In this document: piece by piece, positions 6,233 through 13,142 of the stretch
Numbering within the stretch: the first letter of the stretch is position 1
Layout of the letters: every line of letters begins with the position of its first letter
Assembly (NCBI GenBank): GCA_045133915.1
Contig: JBGUUX010000031.1
Location: 1 to 21,728, forward strand
Reading direction: 5' to 3'
DNA from: RGIG7300 sp045133915
GTDB lineage: Bacteria; Bacillota; Clostridia; Oscillospirales; CAG-272
Length of the DNA stretch: 21,728 nt
Notes under the pieces: model-generated
Database searches by the model: none
The model's input: only the letters and a program-made list of their open reading frames with translations
Told to the model about the DNA's origin: nothing
Made by a program: the position numbers and the translations under genes

Positions 6233-7576
6233 ATGGCAAACAGAGAACTTGTAAAAAAGCTGTATGACGATATTTGGGATATGCCCCTTGTTGACCTTCA
6301 TACACACCTTGACGCAGACCATCTTGCAGCAAGAGGTCTTCACGACATCCTTCTGTACCACATGGTTATTTCTGACCTCTATGCAGCAGGCTGTCCCGAC
6401 GGCGAAAGACTCTCCGAGGAGCCTACCGAGGAAGAGGCTCTCTACCGTCTTGAGAGAGCTATCCCCTACGTTAAGCACATCCGCGGTACCAGCTGCTACT
6501 GGGGTGTTCGTATAATCCTTGAGGATCTTTACGGCTGGACAGAGGAGCTTAACGAGGACAACTGGAGAGAGTGTCACGAGCTCATCAAGTCTAAGGGCTG
6601 CGGCGCAGAGCGTGCTAAGGAAATCGCTAAGATGGCTAAGATCGAAAAGTCCTCCACTGAGCTTTGGAGAGCTAAGGGCCACAAGCACGACGATATGCTT
6701 ATGTACTCTCTTGAGTGGGCGTTCTTCTGCCGTGACCAGTGGGGTATCAACGATGCTGCACTTCTTGAGCTTGAGCACGCTTGGAACGAAGAGATCCCCG
6801 GTCCTCCCCTGCCTATCGGTATCGATCCCGCAGTAGACTGCGCTTACGAGAAGAAGATCAAGAACATCGACGACGTTAAGGCTGCTATCCAGCACTACGT
6901 TGACCGTATCGACTACGATAAGGTATTCTCCAACGCTTCTCACTTCTCCACCACCCTTAACTACCACGACGTAACCGAAGAGGATATGATCAAGGCTCTT
7001 GCTAACCGTGAGAACGCAGGCGAGTGGGAACGTGACGTTTACGCTAACTACATCAACACAATGTTCCTTGACAAGGTTCAGGAGATCAAGAGAACTACCG
7101 GTAAGGAGATCATCATTCAGTACTCCCTCGGTGCAGAACCCCTGCCTCACGAGACCGGTTCTTACATGAGACCCGAGACCATCTTTGAGCTTGCTAAGAT
7201 CATCCACAAGTACAGCGATCTTAAGTTCGAGATCCACGTTGCATCCCTCCACGCTGACCAGGCATGGTGTACCCTCTGCCGTGAGCTTCCTAACCTCAAG
7301 CTTGACGGTTTCTGGTGGCACAACTTCTTCCCCACCCATATCCGCCGCATCATCTCCGAGCGTATGGATATGCTTCCCTCCAACAATATCGTTGGTTTCT
7401 TCACCGATGCTTACTGTATGGACTGGTGCTATGCTAAGGCTAAGATGATCACAGTTCAGTACGCTGAGGTTGTAGCTCAGAAGATCGAGATGGGTCAGTT
7501 TGACTACGACACCGCTCTCGGTATCGTTCGCGAGACTCTCGACGTAGACAGAAAGTTCTTCAAGCTCGACAAATAA
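6233..7576 (+). CDS. Glucuronate isomerase (UxaC)-like protein, amidohydrolase fold
   Basis: A 447-residue cytoplasmic protein. The N-terminus has the metal-binding HxH of the amidohydrolase superfamily (DLHTHLD, His23 and His25), in the same place as the HCHL motif of uronate isomerases. The C-terminal part has the UxaC-like run GFWWHNFFPTHIRRI (359-373) followed by VGFFTDAYCMDW (387-398; Asp392 is a candidate metal/catalytic residue). Uronate isomerases interconvert glucuronate/fructuronate or galacturonate/tagaturonate and are about 470 residues long. This protein is slightly shorter and quite divergent, so the exact substrate could be another aldose or a sugar acid. ATG 6233 lies 10 bases after AAGGAG (6217-6222). 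It is the first gene of an operon with a PfkB kinase and a hydrolase-like protein, which supports a catabolic role. Confidence 0.75.
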   Translation: MANRELVKKLYDDIWDMPLVDLHTHLDADHLAARGLHDILLYHMVISDLYAAGCPDGERLSEEPTEEEALYRLERAIPYVKHIRGTSCYWGVRIILEDLYGWTEELNEDNWRECHELIKSKGCGAERAKEIAKMAKIEKSSTELWRAKGHKHDDMLMYSLEWAFFCRDQWGINDAALLELEHAWNEEIPGPPLPIGIDPAVDCAYEKKIKNIDDVKAAIQHYVDRIDYDKVFSNASHFSTTLNYHDVTEEDMIKALANRENAGEWERDVYANYINTMFLDKVQEIKRTTGKEIIIQYSLGAEPLPHETGSYMRPETIFELAKIIHKYSDLKFEIHVASLHADQAWCTLCRELPNLKLDGFWWHNFFPTHIRRIISERMDMLPSNNIVGFFTDAYCMDWCYAKAKMITVQYAEVVAQKIEMGQFDYDTALGIVRETLDVDRKFFKLDK

Positions 7577-7656
7577 GCGGGGAGCCCCCGCGGGCAATAA
7601 CGCACCAAGCACAGTGCGTACAAATCACACGAAATGGAGCGTTTTTGTAAACCAAA
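7577..7656 (+). other. Structured intergenic segment between UxaC-like gene and kinase, containing a dispersed repeat block
   Basis: The 80-base gap holds a GC-rich palindrome (GCGGGG-AG-CCCC, 7577-7588), a hairpin CGCAC-CAAGCACA-GTGCG (about 7601-7618) and a repeat block at 7619-7639 that also occurs at 908-928 (shared core ACAAATCACACGAAAT). No T-run follows either hairpin, so these are not ordinary terminators. The only Shine-Dalgarno-like GGAG before the kinase (7636-7639) lies inside the repeat block, 17 bases from the ATG. Confidence 0.6.
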
Positions 7657-8607
7657 ATGAACGAACGTAAATTTGACATACTCTCCGCAGGACTGATGGT
7701 ATACGATATACTTGTCGGTCCTGTGGACGAAAGTGTATTCAGTGTAGATACCCTGCACCTTGACTCTGTCAACTATAAGACCGGCGGCGATGCTCTTAAC
7801 GTAGCCCTTGATGCGGCAAAGTTAGGCGTAAGCGTTTGCATGGGTGGTGTTGTGGGTAACGATATGCCCGGCAGATTCTTAAAGGAAGAGGCTGAGCGTG
7901 CGGGAGTTGACACCTCGGGTGTTGTAACTTCCGAAACCAACATGAGCTCTGTCAGCGTTGTCCTCTGCGGCGACGACGGCAAGCGTAACTTTGCTTACTA
8001 CGGCAAGGCAAACAACGAGTTTGACGGCAAGGGTATCTCTGACGAGCTTCTTGCTGACTCCAAGCTCTTATACATAGGCAGTATGATGAGCCTCCGCGGT
8101 ATGGAGGGCGAGCCCCTCTTTGATCTCTTTAAGCGTGCAAAGGCGCAGGGATGTCTGACCGCAATGGACACCACCTGGCCCAAGGACGGAGTATGGATGC
8201 CTAAGCTTGAAAAGGCTCTGCCCTACACCGACATCTTTGTCCCCAGTATGTATGAGGCAAAGGAGCTCTGCGGTACAGACAAGCCCGAGGAGATCGTAAA
8301 GTTCCTCCACGACAAGGGCGTTAAGATCGCAGGCGTTAAGCTGGGTAAGGACGGCGTATTTATAGAAGACTTCTATCTCAAGGCGTTTGACTGTGACAAG
8401 GTGGTTGACACCACAGGCGCAGGCGATGCGTTCTTAGGCGGTTTCCTCACAGGTATCGTACAGGGCAGAAGCCTCTATGATGCAGCGCTGCTTGGCTCTG
8501 CCGTATCAAACATCTGTATCCGTGAGATAGGTGCGGTTGCATCCGACCTCTCTATGGAAAATGCAGAAAAGACAATAGAAATGTTCAAGAACGGAACATT
8601 AAAATAA
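7657..8607 (+). CDS. PfkB-family sugar kinase
   Basis: A 316-residue member of the ribokinase/PfkB family. Signature 1 region GGDALNVALDAAKLG (43-57) with MGGVVGNDMPG after it, VPSMYEAKEL (195-204), KLGKDGVF (228-235) and signature 2 DTTGAGDAFLGGFLTG (251-266) are all present; Asp257 is the expected catalytic base. The enzyme phosphorylates a sugar or sugar acid with ATP. In a uronate context the usual member is 2-keto-3-deoxygluconate kinase, but fructokinase- or ribokinase-type substrates cannot be excluded. ATG 7657 is fixed by a stop codon three codons upstream and by the family-typical KFDILSAG start; its ribosome site is weak. It is followed after 14 bases by the hydrolase-like gene. 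Confidence 0.88.
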   Translation: MNERKFDILSAGLMVYDILVGPVDESVFSVDTLHLDSVNYKTGGDALNVALDAAKLGVSVCMGGVVGNDMPGRFLKEEAERAGVDTSGVVTSETNMSSVSVVLCGDDGKRNFAYYGKANNEFDGKGISDELLADSKLLYIGSMMSLRGMEGEPLFDLFKRAKAQGCLTAMDTTWPKDGVWMPKLEKALPYTDIFVPSMYEAKELCGTDKPEEIVKFLHDKGVKIAGVKLGKDGVFIEDFYLKAFDCDKVVDTTGAGDAFLGGFLTGIVQGRSLYDAALLGSAVSNICIREIGAVASDLSMENAEKTIEMFKNGTLK

Positions 8608-8621
8608 TTTAGGAGAAAACC

Positions 8622-10091
8622 ATGATCAATATCGGTAACAGAAGAGAGTTATTTGTTGATAACTTTCTTATCGACGAAGAAAAGACTACCGCTTCTGCCG
8701 TAGTTCATAAGCCTGTTAAGCGCGACGTTGCTTTTGTTCACGATGCACAGTGGGAAACTCTCGGTGCTGCATATCACAACATCGTTGTTACCCCCGAGGG
8801 CAAGAGATACATGTACTACAAGTCCATGCATCAGGACGTTAAGCCTGACGGCTGCGACGGTACAATGCGCCGTATCTGCGTTATCCAGAGCGACGACGGT
8901 CTTAACTGGACACGTCCCGAGTACGTTATCACACCTATCTTCGGCAGACGTATCGATGCTCCCGTAACCAACGTAATCTCCGGTCTCTACGACTACTACG
9001 ACAATATGTTCGTATTCTACGACACCAACCCCAACTGTCCCGAGGACGAGCGCTTCAAGGCGGTTTACGGTGAGTGGGGTACAGGTATGTTCGGTTACGT
9101 AAGTGCTGACGGTATCAACTTCAGATTCCATCCCGGCGAAAGCATCCATGAGATGATGCACAACTCTCTCATGATCTCCGGTAAGGATTCCGGCTGCTAC
9201 TTTGACTCTCTTAACACAGTTTACTACAACCACGAGCTTGGCAAGTACGTTGCATTCGTACGCGGCTTCCACGTAGGTGACGATTACTATCCTCCGGATC
9301 CCGACGTTGACGATGCAGTTCGTGATATCCGTTACACAGTAAGTGACGACTTCTGGCACTGGAGCTATCCTCAGGTATTCAAGTATAACGATGAGTACGA
9401 CTATCAGCTCTATGCTAACGCTATCGCTCCCTACTACCGTGCTCCTCACATCTACTGTGCAACTCCCACCAGATACGTTGCATGGCCCGAGTGGAACGAC
9501 TCATTTGAAAAACTCCCCAACGCTGAGGAGAGACGTCACAGACACAGAGGTAAGTCTATGAACGACGCTATCTTTATGTCCTCCCGTGACGGTCAGAACT
9601 GGTTCAGATACGGTGAAGCTTTTATGACCGCAGGTCCTGAGCATCACAGCAACTGGAAGTACGGCGACTGCTATCCCTGCGTAGGCTTTACCGAAACCCC
9701 CGGTGAGATCAAGGGCACTGACCCCTACCTCTCCATGTTCTGTAAGGAGGATCACGAGGGAGAGCCTACCAAGCTCTACAGATATTCTCTCAGGCTTGAC
9801 GGCTTTGTTTCCAGAACCGCTACCCTCAAGCCTCAGATGCTTGTAACCAAGCCCTTCGTTTACGACGGTAAGGAGCTTGAGATCAATTTTGCTACCTCAG
9901 CGCTTGGTTATATGAAGTTTAAGCTTCGTGCAAATGACGGAACAGAGCTTTGGTCCAAGGAAGTAATGGGCGACAAGGTTGACCGTATCGTTGGCTTTGA
10001 AAACGGCACTCCCGCAGACCTTGCAGGCAAGGAAGTTGTTATGGAGATCGAAATGAGTGACGCAAGCATTTACTCATTCAAATTCAATTAA
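8622..10091 (+). CDS. Predicted beta-propeller glycoside-hydrolase-like protein
   Basis: A 489-residue protein without signal peptide. The start NRRELFVDNFLID (6-18) is typical of a large, poorly characterised family related to GH32/GH43/GH68-type five-bladed propellers. Several blade-like repeats contain the S-x-DG-x-x-W/F pattern: IQSDDGLNWTRPE (88-100), YVSADGINFRFHPG (159-172) and SSRDGQNWFRYGE further on. The last 90 residues look like a beta-sandwich (LKPQMLVTKPFVYDGKELEI onward, ending MSDASIYSFKFN). Acidic catalytic residues cannot be assigned by eye. AGGAG (8611-8615) lies 6 bases before ATG 8622. It is the last gene of the operon; a cytoplasmic hydrolase acting on imported oligosaccharide is the likely role. 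Confidence 0.7.
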   Translation: MINIGNRRELFVDNFLIDEEKTTASAVVHKPVKRDVAFVHDAQWETLGAAYHNIVVTPEGKRYMYYKSMHQDVKPDGCDGTMRRICVIQSDDGLNWTRPEYVITPIFGRRIDAPVTNVISGLYDYYDNMFVFYDTNPNCPEDERFKAVYGEWGTGMFGYVSADGINFRFHPGESIHEMMHNSLMISGKDSGCYFDSLNTVYYNHELGKYVAFVRGFHVGDDYYPPDPDVDDAVRDIRYTVSDDFWHWSYPQVFKYNDEYDYQLYANAIAPYYRAPHIYCATPTRYVAWPEWNDSFEKLPNAEERRHRHRGKSMNDAIFMSSRDGQNWFRYGEAFMTAGPEHHSNWKYGDCYPCVGFTETPGEIKGTDPYLSMFCKEDHEGEPTKLYRYSLRLDGFVSRTATLKPQMLVTKPFVYDGKELEINFATSALGYMKFKLRANDGTELWSKEVMGDKVDRIVGFENGTPADLAGKEVVMEIEMSDASIYSFKFN

Positions 10092-10103
10092 TTTGAATGA
10101 GAG

Positions 10104-10117
10104 TGCAGAATGCAGAA
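10104..10117. repeat. Two tandem copies of heptamer TGCAGAA next to terminator
   Basis: TGCAGAA is repeated twice, followed by TTAATG and the recurring hairpin. The minus strand of 3528-3591 reads the same way (GCGGAAT units, TTAA, GAAGGCTTTTGACC). The two sites are copies of one composite element in opposite orientation. Confidence 0.8.
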
Positions 10118-10123
10118 TTAATG

Positions 10124-10157
10124 AAGGCTTTTGACCGCTCGGTCAAAAGCCTTTTTT
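10124..10157. terminator. Bidirectional terminator between hydrolase-like gene and SLOG gene (copy 3)
   Basis: AAGGCTTTTGACC (10124-10136) pairs perfectly with GGTCAAAAGCCTT (10141-10153) around a GCTC loop, followed by T-run 10152-10157. It ends the operon on the plus strand. On the minus strand it lies directly after the stop codon of the SLOG gene. Confidence 0.9.
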
Positions 10158-10588
10158 CATATATCTAATATCGTTATGCCTTTACTTTTTGCTTTTTCGT
10201 ATGTCATAGCTGCTCCACCCCAAGAATGTCTGATATAGCATACGGCATAGCGTGAGTTTTCAATAAGATAATTGTTTTTTGCAACGATAGCAGATTTGAA
10301 ATAGAGTTTTTCAAGCCCTTCGGGATAAATAATACCGTCAAATATCTCTTTATTGAAAATATTGAAATTCAAATAAGGAATCACAAGATAATTTTTAATT
10401 TGCGGGTAGGCTTGCTTCAATTCATATACGCATCTCGCACACAAACGGTCAAACCCGCCCTGCCCTCCGCTGATGAAATTATATATACCCATATTAATCA
10501 ATTTTTCGATTTCGTTTTTGATTGCAGTTTTTGATATTTCGTTACAATCGCTATGACCTATAAAAGTAGCGGTTTTACTTTTCTCCAT
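10157..10588 (-). CDS. SLOG-fold protein, YpsA/DUF1273-like
   Basis: A 143-residue protein with a Rossmann-like SLOG layout: ATFIGHSDC (7-15), a glycine-rich nucleotide-binding turn FISGGQGGFDRLC (38-50), VIPYLN (69-74) and RHSWGGAAMTYEKAKSKG (120-137). These match the YpsA/DUF1273 SLOG family, common in Bacillota and their mobile elements. SLOG domains are thought to bind nucleotide-derived ligands, often in stress or conflict systems, but no activity is shown for this group. ATG 10588 is preceded by a GGGGT ribosome-like site (10593-10597). The gene is more AT-rich than the sugar genes around it and is divergent from a ribbon-helix-helix gene, suggesting a small acquired module. Confidence 0.78.
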   Translation of the reverse strand: MEKSKTATFIGHSDCNEISKTAIKNEIEKLINMGIYNFISGGQGGFDRLCARCVYELKQAYPQIKNYLVIPYLNFNIFNKEIFDGIIYPEGLEKLYFKSAIVAKNNYLIENSRYAVCYIRHSWGGAAMTYEKAKSKGITILDI

Positions 10589-10600
10589 AATTACCCCAAT

Positions 10601-10636
10601 ATGTTATGTTATATACTATGTTATAAAACACAACAT
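10601..10636. promoter_or_regulatory. Repeated ATGTTAT motifs in the SLOG/RHH divergent gap
   Basis: ATGTTAT at 10601-10607, ATGTTATA at 10606-10613 and 10618-10625 (12 bases apart), and the inverse AACAT at 10632-10636, lie in the 95-base gap between divergent genes. Ribbon-helix-helix proteins typically bind short direct or inverted repeats, so this is a candidate operator for the neighbouring RHH protein. The region is AT-rich, so chance is a real alternative. Confidence 0.4.
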
Positions 10637-10683
10637 ATAATTAGCCGATATGTCAAGGCATAATATTATTGAGGTGATATATT

Positions 10684-10872
10684 GTGGAAGACAAGCTGAT
10701 AATCGCTAAAAAAGCGCTCAAAGGCGAAGACGGTTATAAAACCTTTTCAATAAGAATAAAAGATCAAACTGTAGAAAGATTAGATTCTCTTGCAGGGGAT
10801 ACAAACCGATCCAGAAATGAGCTTATAAATATTCTCCTTGATTATGCTTTGGATAATTGCGAAGTTAAATAA
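10684..10872 (+). CDS. Small ribbon-helix-helix (CopG/Arc-like) DNA-binding protein
   Basis: A 62-residue protein from GTG 10684, chosen for its strong GAGGTGA ribosome site (10671-10677). After a short lysine-rich arm, residues 18-60 have the RHH pattern: beta strand YKTFSIRIK (18-26), helix A around QTVERLDSLAGDT (28-40), then NRSRNELINILLDYALDNC (41-59) as helix B with the usual S-R-N-E start. RHH proteins bind DNA as dimers and are frequent as antitoxins or autoregulators. No partner gene follows; a terminator starts right after the stop codon. The divergent SLOG gene is the only candidate partner. Confidence 0.75.
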   Translation: MEDKLIIAKKALKGEDGYKTFSIRIKDQTVERLDSLAGDTNRSRNELINILLDYALDNCEVK

Positions 10873-10873
10873 G

Positions 10874-10904
10874 GGCTTTTGACCGCTTGGTCAAAAGCCT
10901 TTTT
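10874..10904 (+). terminator. Terminator of the RHH gene (copy 4)
   Basis: GGCTTTTGACC (10874-10884) pairs with GGTCAAAAGCC (10889-10899) around a GCTT loop, followed by TTTTT (10900-10904). It begins 2 bases past the stop codon. Confidence 0.92.
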
Positions 10905-10910
10905 ATATGC

Positions 10911-10939
10911 TTGACTTTATTTCCGTAATAAGGTAAAAT
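10911..10939 (+). promoter_or_regulatory. Promoter of the Gfo/Idh/MocA gene
   Basis: TTGACT (10911-10916), 17 bases, TAAAAT (10934-10939), 35 bases ahead of the start codon, immediately after the preceding terminator. Confidence 0.8.
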
Positions 10940-10974
10940 AAATATGATCATTAAAATCAAAGAGGTATTTATAA

Positions 10975-12024
10975 ATGGCTAAGAAAACCTTAAAATGTGC
11001 ACTCCTCGGCTGCGGATTTATTGCAGAGAGACATATTGATGCCTTTATGGACTGCGAGCATACACAGCTTGTGGCTATCTGCGGCAGAAACCCCGAGAGA
11101 CTTCGCACCTTACAGGAAAAGTATAATATAGAAAAGACCTACACCGACTATCACAAGCTTATGGAAGAAAATCCCGAGCTTGATATGATAAGCAATGCGC
11201 TTCCCAACTCTATGCACGTAAGCGTTACCGTAGAGCTGCTGGAGGCAGGATACAACGTTCTTCTTGAAAAGCCTATGGCTATCAACGCCGAGGAGGGCAA
11301 GCTTCTTGTTGAAGCAGAGAAGAAGGCAAAGGGTAAGCTGATGATAATACAGAATCAGCGCTTTATCCCTGCGGCTCAGTATATGAGACGTATGTTCAAG
11401 GAAGGTCAGTTCGGTGAGGTATACCACATCCGTACAGGCTGGCGCAGACCCTTGGGTATGGTTCCCTCAGGCAAGGACAATATCGGAGGTGTTGTATCCG
11501 ACCGTGACTGGTATAACTCTAAGGCGGCAAACGGCGGAGTACTGCGTGACCTTGGCGTTCACCTATTAGACCTTGCAATGTTTATAACAGATTTCCCCGA
11601 GATAGAGTCGGTTTCCGCTTGTTCTTACCGCAAGTTCACTATGGACGGTCCCGTTTCCGCAGAAGAAGCAAAGGATATGAGCGAGGATATGTGCACCGCG
11701 CTTCTCAAGTTCAAGAACGGTATGTCTATCAATATGGAGGTATCCTTTGGCACCATGATAAGTGAAGAAAAGCTCTTCACCAACATCTACGGCACCAAGG
11801 CAGGCGTAGAGCGTACCGAGGACAACATGAACATCATCCTCCCCGATCCCGACTACTCCTACAAGGTAGTTCCCGCAAACCTCAAGGGTGAAAAGGAGTT
11901 CCGTAACTGTATCCACGAGTTCGCCGACTGTCTTGTAAACGACAAGGAAGTACCCGTAACCGCAACTCAGGCTCTCAAGGTCATCGAGATGCTTGATATG
12001 ATCTACAAAGCTTCGGAGAATTGA
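10975..12024 (+). CDS. Gfo/Idh/MocA-family NAD(P)-dependent oxidoreductase
   Basis: A 349-residue two-domain dehydrogenase. The N-terminal Rossmann fold has ALLGCGFIAERHIDAF (9-24; GxGxI/A nucleotide loop), AICGRNPER (34-42), and the family's catalytic-lysine motif EKPMA (98-102). The C-terminal alpha/beta domain starts near residue 125 and holds GGVLRDLGVHLLDLA (187-201) with Asp192 and His196 in the expected active-site positions. Members oxidise or reduce sugars, sugar acids, inositols and their derivatives; the substrate cannot be read from sequence. ATG 10975 follows AGAGG (10961-10965) by 9 bases. It has its own promoter but lies next to the sugar operon, so a role in the same pathway (for example oxidation of a free sugar or reduction of a keto-uronate) is inferred. 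Confidence 0.88.
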   Translation: MAKKTLKCALLGCGFIAERHIDAFMDCEHTQLVAICGRNPERLRTLQEKYNIEKTYTDYHKLMEENPELDMISNALPNSMHVSVTVELLEAGYNVLLEKPMAINAEEGKLLVEAEKKAKGKLMIIQNQRFIPAAQYMRRMFKEGQFGEVYHIRTGWRRPLGMVPSGKDNIGGVVSDRDWYNSKAANGGVLRDLGVHLLDLAMFITDFPEIESVSACSYRKFTMDGPVSAEEAKDMSEDMCTALLKFKNGMSINMEVSFGTMISEEKLFTNIYGTKAGVERTEDNMNIILPDPDYSYKVVPANLKGEKEFRNCIHEFADCLVNDKEVPVTATQALKVIEMLDMIYKASEN

Positions 12025-12033
12025 ATATAACAG

Positions 12034-12060
12034 AAAAAAGACGGCTAAGCCGTCTTTTTT
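12034..12060. terminator. Bidirectional terminator overlapping the end of the ABC permease gene
   Basis: AAAAAAGACGGC (12034-12045) pairs over 12 bp with GCCGTCTTTTTT (12049-12060); the loop is TAA. It serves the plus-strand oxidoreductase gene. On the minus strand the right arm encodes the last residues of the permease (KKTA) and the loop supplies its stop codon. Confidence 0.92.
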
Positions 12061-13142
12061 CTCGTTATCATATATATTATATAAGACAAAGGCAATGCTG
12101 CCGCAGCATATATCACCATATGCCAGATCCGAGATATATCCGTCACCGCATACATATAGTGGTACACGGGAATAAGATACTGAATTATCGGCATACTGCT
12201 GTTGTTAATAAAGATCGGACAGAACACCAGAGATAACACCAATACCGCAGGAAGCAGGATGGCAAAATATTCTATGCGGCGTACAAGTCCTCCCAAAAAG
12301 GAACAGAACAGGCTGCAGGTGATAATAAGCATTGTCAAAGCGCTGCTCTCGGCAAAGAATGAGGTATAATTATCAGACAGCACAAGTGACAGAGTAACAA
12401 AAACTGACGCTGTTATAAGCGCACAAAGATTATTTGCCAAAAGAACACCGAATCTGCCTTTTTTCCCGAGAAGACAAAAGCTTCCGTCTTTCTCATCGGT
12501 AAGGTAATACATGGTTGCTGCCATACCACACATAAGCATAAGGATAGCGGACAGTCCCCTCATGGGAGTAGTGAGATAATCGGGAGTGCTTTTTTTCTCG
12601 CCCTCCACTGAATATATCTCCACCAAGCTGTCATTGGTGATATACCTGTTATATGCATCTCTCAGCTCTTGCTCGGACAGCTTTGTACCGGGCAGCATTT
12701 TTTGGGTGGTAAAATCACTGTAAATACCATATGATGTCTCAGGGAAAAGGGTACAGAACACCTTTTCTCTTGCCAGTTTGAGAAATACGTTTTCCTCTCT
12801 TTGATATATTTTCACCGAATAGGCATCTCCGTTACCGTCGGATTCAAATATCCATGCCGCATCGGCATCCCCTTTTTCTGCCATAGATATGGCGGACTCA
12901 GGGTGGGAAAGTGATCTAAATCTGACTATACTGTTATCAAAGCCTGAGGCAAGTATTCTGTCAGCCGCACCGGCACCTGCCTCTCCCTCGTAGGAAACAG
13001 CAATATTCAAAAATCCCTTATCCTCCGAAGCAGAGCCCAAGATAAATGCCAATATCGGTATCAGGGCAAGGGCGATTATAAATCCCTTCTTTTTGAACAG
13101 TCTCTTCCAAAGGATAAATATCCATACAAATATTTTTTTCAT
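12045..13142 (-). CDS. ABC-2 type transporter permease (second)
   Basis: A 365-residue integral membrane protein with ABC-2 layout. A first membrane helix (FIIALALIPILAFILGS, 21-37) is preceded by a basic KRLFKKK. An extracytoplasmic domain (about 40-200) follows, then a block of about five or six helices beginning at GLSAILMLMCGMAATMYYLT and ending ALPLSYIIYMITRKKTA. It overlaps the upstream permease gene by 4 bases (ATGA), so the two are translationally coupled, and they presumably form a heterodimer driven by the ATPase at 14353-15021. The substrate is unknown. The family includes exporters of antibiotics, bacteriocins, sodium (NatB) and cell-envelope parts. The last four codons and the stop codon lie inside the operon terminator. 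Confidence 0.82.
   Translation of the reverse strand: MKKIFVWIFILWKRLFKKKGFIIALALIPILAFILGSASEDKGFLNIAVSYEGEAGAGAADRILASGFDNSIVRFRSLSHPESAISMAEKGDADAAWIFESDGNGDAYSVKIYQREENVFLKLAREKVFCTLFPETSYGIYSDFTTQKMLPGTKLSEQELRDAYNRYITNDSLVEIYSVEGEKKSTPDYLTTPMRGLSAILMLMCGMAATMYYLTDEKDGSFCLLGKKGRFGVLLANNLCALITASVFVTLSLVLSDNYTSFFAESSALTMLIITCSLFCSFLGGLVRRIEYFAILLPAVLVLSLVFCPIFINNSSMPIIQYLIPVYHYMYAVTDISRIWHMVIYAAAALPLSYIIYMITRKKTA

Noticed and set aside
6188..7612. 474-codon open frame on the minus strand, antisense to the UxaC-like gene
   Set aside because: Same codon-bias artefact; the translation is a valine/leucine-rich string without motifs, and the plus-strand gene has promoter, ribosome site and family motifs.
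7577..7618. Terminator after the UxaC-like gene
   Set aside because: The GC-rich palindromes have no following T-run, and the next genes have no promoter of their own that I can see.
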